Assembly: GCF_963966145.1 (NCBI RefSeq)
Contig: NC_091048.1
Span: forward strand, 434,001-498,000
DNA: 64,000 bases
Direction of reading: 5' to 3'
Origin: Tenebrio molitor
Taxonomy: Eukaryota; Arthropoda; Insecta; Coleoptera; Tenebrionidae
Shown: positions 60,401 to 64,000 of the stretch, piece after piece
Layout: each line of letters opens with the position of its first letter
Position numbering within the stretch: the stretch's first letter is position 1
Position numbers and translations under genes: made by a program
Notes under the pieces: model-generated
The model's database searches: none
What the model saw: the letters and a program-made list of their open reading frames with translations, nothing else
What the model was told of the DNA's origin: nothing

Positions 60401-63400
60401 CAACAATAATATCGGGTGTTTTTTTTTTAATTTCACCTCATAGTAGGCGTTGAAGAGTCCATTGTGAATGCACTATACGGGGTACGGATCACCGATCAAC
60501 TGTTTAAATCTGACGTTTTACAGGAGTGGTGCGTTCACATCAATTCTTCAACGCCTACTACCAGGTGAAATTTAAAAAAACACCCGATATGACAATTTAA
60601 ATCCTTGCCAACTGTCTAATTTGTATTTATTTTGTAAAAAAATCTAACAGAAAAAGTTCCAGCTGGTTCGTCATTACAAAAATGAATGAATTATAGTTAT
60701 TTATTTAAATGTAGGTAGTGTAATAATTGACGTTATTAATGTCAAAATTCAGTTGTTTTCATGGGTAGCCAGATCTACATATGTACATATTTACAAAATA
60801 AAACGTTTAATTAAATTAAATCGTATTTTATTATTTTTCTCGATTTTTTCCTCATGTAAGTGTCACCTTTTTTATACGTTCAAATGTAGAAAAAAAAGAG
60901 AGTGCTTAAGACCGCACGACAGAAGTGAAAACTTCTATGACGCCCGTTATTGATTTTAAGTATGTAATATGTATTTTATAATTATGTAGTTATTTATCCA
61001 ACGAGTTTCTGTGTAAATTGGGCTTTTCTAATTGCCCGAGGGACAAGATTAAAACACGAGCGTGGCGAGGGTTTTAAGGCCTCGAGGGCAATTAGAAAAG
61101 CCCAATTTACCCAGAAACGAGTTGCATACAAAACTTTATTGTTTGAAACGACATCCCTGAAGCTTCCAAATCTTTTAAAAATGGTTTCGCATTTGCTTTT
61201 GACAATTTTGACAAATTTTTCAAGACCTGTCAGAAATGTAACGTTGGATGTGTTGTCTAGGGCAACGGTTCGTTATCTGCTCATTTTGCTTTAAGGCAGT
61301 TAAAAGGCAGTTTACAAAGGAGAAAAATGAGAATTTATAACAGCTGAAAACAATAAATTATATTATTATGGATGATAGTACTTGGAGGAATCAGAAGCAA
61401 GCAAAGTAAAAATTAAATTAAAAAAATTTCATCCAATAAGGTGCTATGAGGAAGGGTGCCGCGAATGCTTGCTGCATTGCCCCGTTGAACGGCCAAAGAA
61501 AGTCTTTGACGAAGAAATTGTTTTGCTCTGACGTTGCCAGTTTCTTTAACTAACTTCGAGCTGATGGTGTTGATAAAAGATCTAGTTTCTTCGCTCCAAG
61601 GACCCAGTGTTTCGAAGGCAAGTACCTTGAAAATAAAATTCGCAGATTTTAATATTTTATTTTTCACTTTAGTATAATTGCATGATAACTCCTAGGATAC
61701 GAAATACGTAAACATGTCCATAACAACCGGGGAATAATAACAGGGCGTAATAAAAATAAGCGGGTGTAATAAGAATAAGCGGGCGTAATGAATTCATAAC
61801 GCCCTCATCAATTCATAATTGCAAAGATGCCAAATTTTTTTTCACGTATAGTGAAAAATAAAATCTTGTATGCACCACGGCGTCACCGAATGATTACGCC
61901 CATCGAACGATATCCATCTCTCGGGCTAAAGCCCTCGAGCTGGATTCATCGTTCTCCGGGCGTAATCATCGTTGTAACGCCGTTGGTGCATAAATAGCTA
62001 TTATATTTTTTGCTGTTTTTAAATAAACACCAAAAATCTCTATTTTTCAATATAAACAGCAAATATGCCCGTTTTAGAGGTAAAGAGACTGACGAAATTT
62101 GTGAAGTTAGGTTTTGATGTGTAAGTTTCATTTTGGCTTTATTTTCTTGACGATGATTTGTTGTATTGAACAGAATACAAGTTTTCATAGCAAGGGGGAC
62201 AGATACCCTGTATTATGATAATTTGTCCATTTTCCGCTTCACATCTATCGTTTCTCCCTCTTTTAAATTTATTTATATACCAATTTCTTTTTATATTTTT
62301 GAAGCAATTTTCGATATTTTGAAAATTTATCAAAATTTTGGCTTACCCTGAACCAATTTTTAACGTTGTAATATTACATAATTATGTAATACAAACAAAA
62401 GCACTTTTAACGCCATCACCTCTACTTAGTAGTATGTAATCCGAAATCCTCTTTATAACCCCCACTCTTATCTATTCTTATTGTGTATCACAAACATCAT
62501 ATTATGATTGTTAGCACCGGCCGAGGCCCCTTTTTTGAGAAAACGACTCGACAACATCGCACAAATCAAAAATTATCCGAAACTATCAATTTATATTCAG
62601 ATGATTGCGTTAGACAATTTAGGTCACCAAATCTTGCTTAATTCATTAAAAATTCGTTAATACACGACTACCACAGCAGAAATGTCTCGGGCAGTGGTGG
62701 GATTTTATTAATGAGGATGACTGATAGGAAGGACGAAACGTGCAAGTTGAGAATAATTCGTCGCGTGGATAGTGACATTGAGTGGGTTTAACACACTACC
62801 CCTGACCTATTGCTCCTATTATAAGATTCTGACACATATTTACATATATGTCGATCGAATTGTTGTTGTTATTTAACAGTTGCGTAACGGCCACTTAATC
62901 GGAGCCAATTAAATACCCATAATTTTTGCTAAGTTCAAGTTTGCCGTCTGCTATTCGCGTTAGGCGAACTTGAACTTTTTCTCGAAAAAAAAAAACGGTT
63001 TTTAACTTGAACTTGTTGCAAAATTATTTTTGCAACGAATAATAATAACACGCCGGTCCTACTTTTGCGCGATTCAAACGCGCAAATTTTCCGATGTGAA
63101 GTTTTTGCAATTTATCCCATTTTTGTTTACTCCTCAAAGTAAATATTTACTGATTATTTATCGTCAAGCGTCTAATGCTTATTTTTCATGCTGTCAACCT
63201 TCAAACCAAAAGAGATTTTTTTTGCTTTTGTACAGTTTTGGATCAATTTAGAGGCTGTATAGAACAATGGTTGTAATATTTGGCCAAAGGTGTGCACATT
63301 CTAATCTGCGGCGGCCATCTTGTTACTCAACAAATTTTTAGATCAATATAAGGTGTACCTGTCATGTATTATTTACTTTCTTCATTTGGACGAGGTCATG

Positions 63401-64000
63401 TTGAAGGGCGATTAATATTGTTTGAATAGGAAAATAACAAATTTTGCAAAATTTCTCGGTATTTTCGCATTGTTAATGTTTTTATTTGTCATCTTTGGCC
63501 GTCTATCACAGACGTAGTGGTTCAAATTGATTCTGGAAATTTTATATTCACTGTAGTGTAATAATAACAGTGATATTGATAATAAACGTCACTTCGAACA
63601 TCAATTAAATTAGATAAATTTCTTGTGCAAATGTCAACGTCTGCCTTCGGTGTTACCGAAGTTAATCACCGTTTTTTATTTAAATTTAGATATTAAATGT
63701 TATCAGGACTAAAACATAACGTGATCGTAATTAAAAGTCTTCTTTAAATAAACAATTGACATTGACATCATTTTTTAAACTTAATAAAAATTCCTATGTT
63801 CAAATATTTTTATACGAGATTCCCAGGACTCAGCCAGGTACACTTGCCAATGATTCCAAATATATATTTTTTTATTTATTGCCAATTTAAACGCAAACAT
63901 AAAGCAAATTATAACGCAACGTATCGTCAATTATAAATAATTCTTGTTTAATATTTAATTTTTTTTCTTTAGTGTTGTCAGTCGAAGATGACATGCAAGA
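57465..64000 (+). CDS. Candidate 5' end of an unidentified gene (two exons, runs off the window)
   Basis: A short exon at 57465-57513 starts AAAATGAGTGATTC and encodes MSDSDEGPEITSGLKK, ending at a good donor (AAAG|GTGGGT) in phase 1. At 63973, after a strong polypyrimidine tract and TTTCTTTAG, a 28-nt open stretch continues in the matching phase as VLSVEDDMQ. The joined frame reads like a normal acidic N-terminus but I do not recognise the protein. The 6.46-kb intron would be full of repeats. Rests on splice phase and composition only. Confidence 0.35.
57841..58049. mobile_element. MITE family A, copy 3 (209 bp, intact ends)
   Basis: Same length and orientation as 6668-6876, flanked by TA (57839-57840 and 58050-58051). 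Confidence 0.88.
58050..58839. other. AT-rich spacer; no gene seen
   Basis: No coding frame or repeat recognised. Confidence 0.35.
58840..58987. mobile_element. MITE family E, copy 2
   Basis: Inverted ends GGCCGGTTTCACCGAAG / GTTGGTGAAATCGGCC. Interior as in 45770-45912, with a few extra bases. Confidence 0.8.
59120..59475. repeat. Direct repeat R, copy a
   Basis: About 350 bp matched by 59597-60304 (minus an insertion). On the minus strand both copies keep a reading frame ending in an acidic tail: copy a has NFSIHDKYPIIVNLVEDSDS, then DLENSDNDDDE and a stop. Confidence 0.75.
59597..60304. repeat. Direct repeat R, copy b, interrupted
   Basis: Left part 59597-59645 and right part about 60000-60304 match copy a; a palindromic insert separates them. 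The minus-strand acidic tail is kept with changes (PIIVNLAEYSDSHLENSDDD). Confidence 0.75.
59646..59996. mobile_element. Palindromic insertion with GGGCTAACGCCC tip
   Basis: Interrupts repeat R copy b. It includes mirrored TTATCCCACT/AGTGGGATAAG motifs and a stem at about 59855-59970 whose tip is CTCGGGCTAACGCCCTCG. Confidence 0.65.
60413..60592. mobile_element. MITE family C, copy 2
   Basis: Ends CGGGTGTTTTTTTTTTAATT and complement. Shares GTTGAAGAGTC and TTTACAGGAGTGGTGCGTTC with 1338-1502. Inner arms TAGTAGGCGTTGAAGA are mirrored. Confidence 0.82.
60999..61140. repeat. Long imperfect palindrome
   Basis: Arms AACGAGTTTCTGTGTAAATT and TTGGGCTTTTCTAATTGCCC are mirrored on the right. The centre is purine-rich with CGAGCGTGGCGAGGG. 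Confidence 0.75.
61413..61667 (-). pseudogene. Fragment resembling the C-terminal end of a reverse transcriptase
   Basis: A minus-strand frame contains FETLGPWSEETRSFINTIS and KQFLRQRLSLAVQRGNAASI, a pattern I associate with the C-terminal end of insect non-LTR retrotransposon polyproteins. Only about 75 codons remain. A CAG just before the conserved part could mark a splice acceptor, as in a processed or captured piece. Confidence 0.5.
61735..61800. repeat. Short degenerate tandem repeat
   Basis: Repeats of GCGGG(C/T)GTAATAA(G)AATAA, about 20 bp each, three to four units. Adjacent to the palindrome at 61865. Confidence 0.55.
61865..61992. repeat. Long imperfect palindrome with GGGCTAAAGCCC tip
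   Basis: Arms GCACCACGGCGTCACCGAAT and GATTACGCCC are mirrored on the right. The centre at about 61919-61941 reads CTCGGGCTAAAGCCCTCGAG, nearly the tip found at 59905-59923. Confidence 0.8.
61993..63972. other. AT-rich DNA; no gene seen
   Basis: No recognised coding frame. A GCGGCGGCCATCTTG patch at 63308 and a GC-richer patch near 62515 could belong to a promoter or 5' UTR, which I cannot support further. Ends at the candidate splice acceptor before 63973. Confidence 0.35.

Noticed and set aside
61413..61667. A possible exon of a host gene
   Set aside because: The conserved residues fit a reverse-transcriptase C-terminal end better, and no neighbouring exons were found. Kept only as a retroelement fragment.
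59855..61992. CRISPR-like or bacterial terminator hairpins
   Set aside because: The palindromes are much longer than terminators, are not regularly spaced repeats, and the window is clearly eukaryotic.

Overview
The window is nuclear DNA of an insect, most likely a beetle. Genes are split by short GT-AG introns (about 50 bp to a few kb), intergenic DNA is AT-rich, and the proteins are standard animal ones. I cannot name the species from sequence alone. I rebuilt exon chains by hand from splice-site phase. Where I give a protein length (l(3)mbt, PCMTD, the transposase, NDUFB7, METAP2, Acyp, the metallopeptidase), every junction stays in frame.

Genes in order: an l(3)mbt-type chromatin repressor (192-4639, -); a PCMTD-type methyltransferase-like protein with one 8.3-kb intron (7673-17748, +); complex I subunit NDUFB7 (18478-18966, +); PLAA/Doa1 (19051-22104, -); mitochondrial dihydrolipoamide dehydrogenase DLD (22616-26078, -); methionine aminopeptidase 2 (26271-29067, +); the stalled-ribosome sensor GCN1 (29316-38972, -); an acylphosphatase (42790-43345, -); a YIL108W-type zinc metallopeptidase (43568-45463, -). 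After these come about 18 kb with few genes. A possible first exon lies at 57465-57513 (+), and its partner exon may start at 63973. DLD and METAP2 share a 192-bp head-to-head promoter interval. NDUFB7/PLAA and METAP2/GCN1 converge at their 3' ends.

The striking content is mobile DNA. The large PCMTD intron carries, on the opposite strand, an apparently intact P-element/THAP9-type transposon (9294-13057). It has 27-bp perfect terminal inverted repeats, an exact 8-bp target duplication and a six-exon 966-codon transposase. Next to it are a deleted DUF4817-type DNA transposon with another element nested in it, a 490-bp foldback and other MITEs. More than a dozen short inverted-repeat families occur in the window, several with 2-3 copies and TA duplications. 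They are packed into introns (three families in one l(3)mbt intron) and into the gene-poor right half, where 52.9-55.1 kb and 59.1-60.7 kb are nested mosaics.

A further class of long imperfect palindromes shares GC-rich tips of two types. I do not recognise it as a named element class. No tRNA, rRNA or CRISPR signal was seen.
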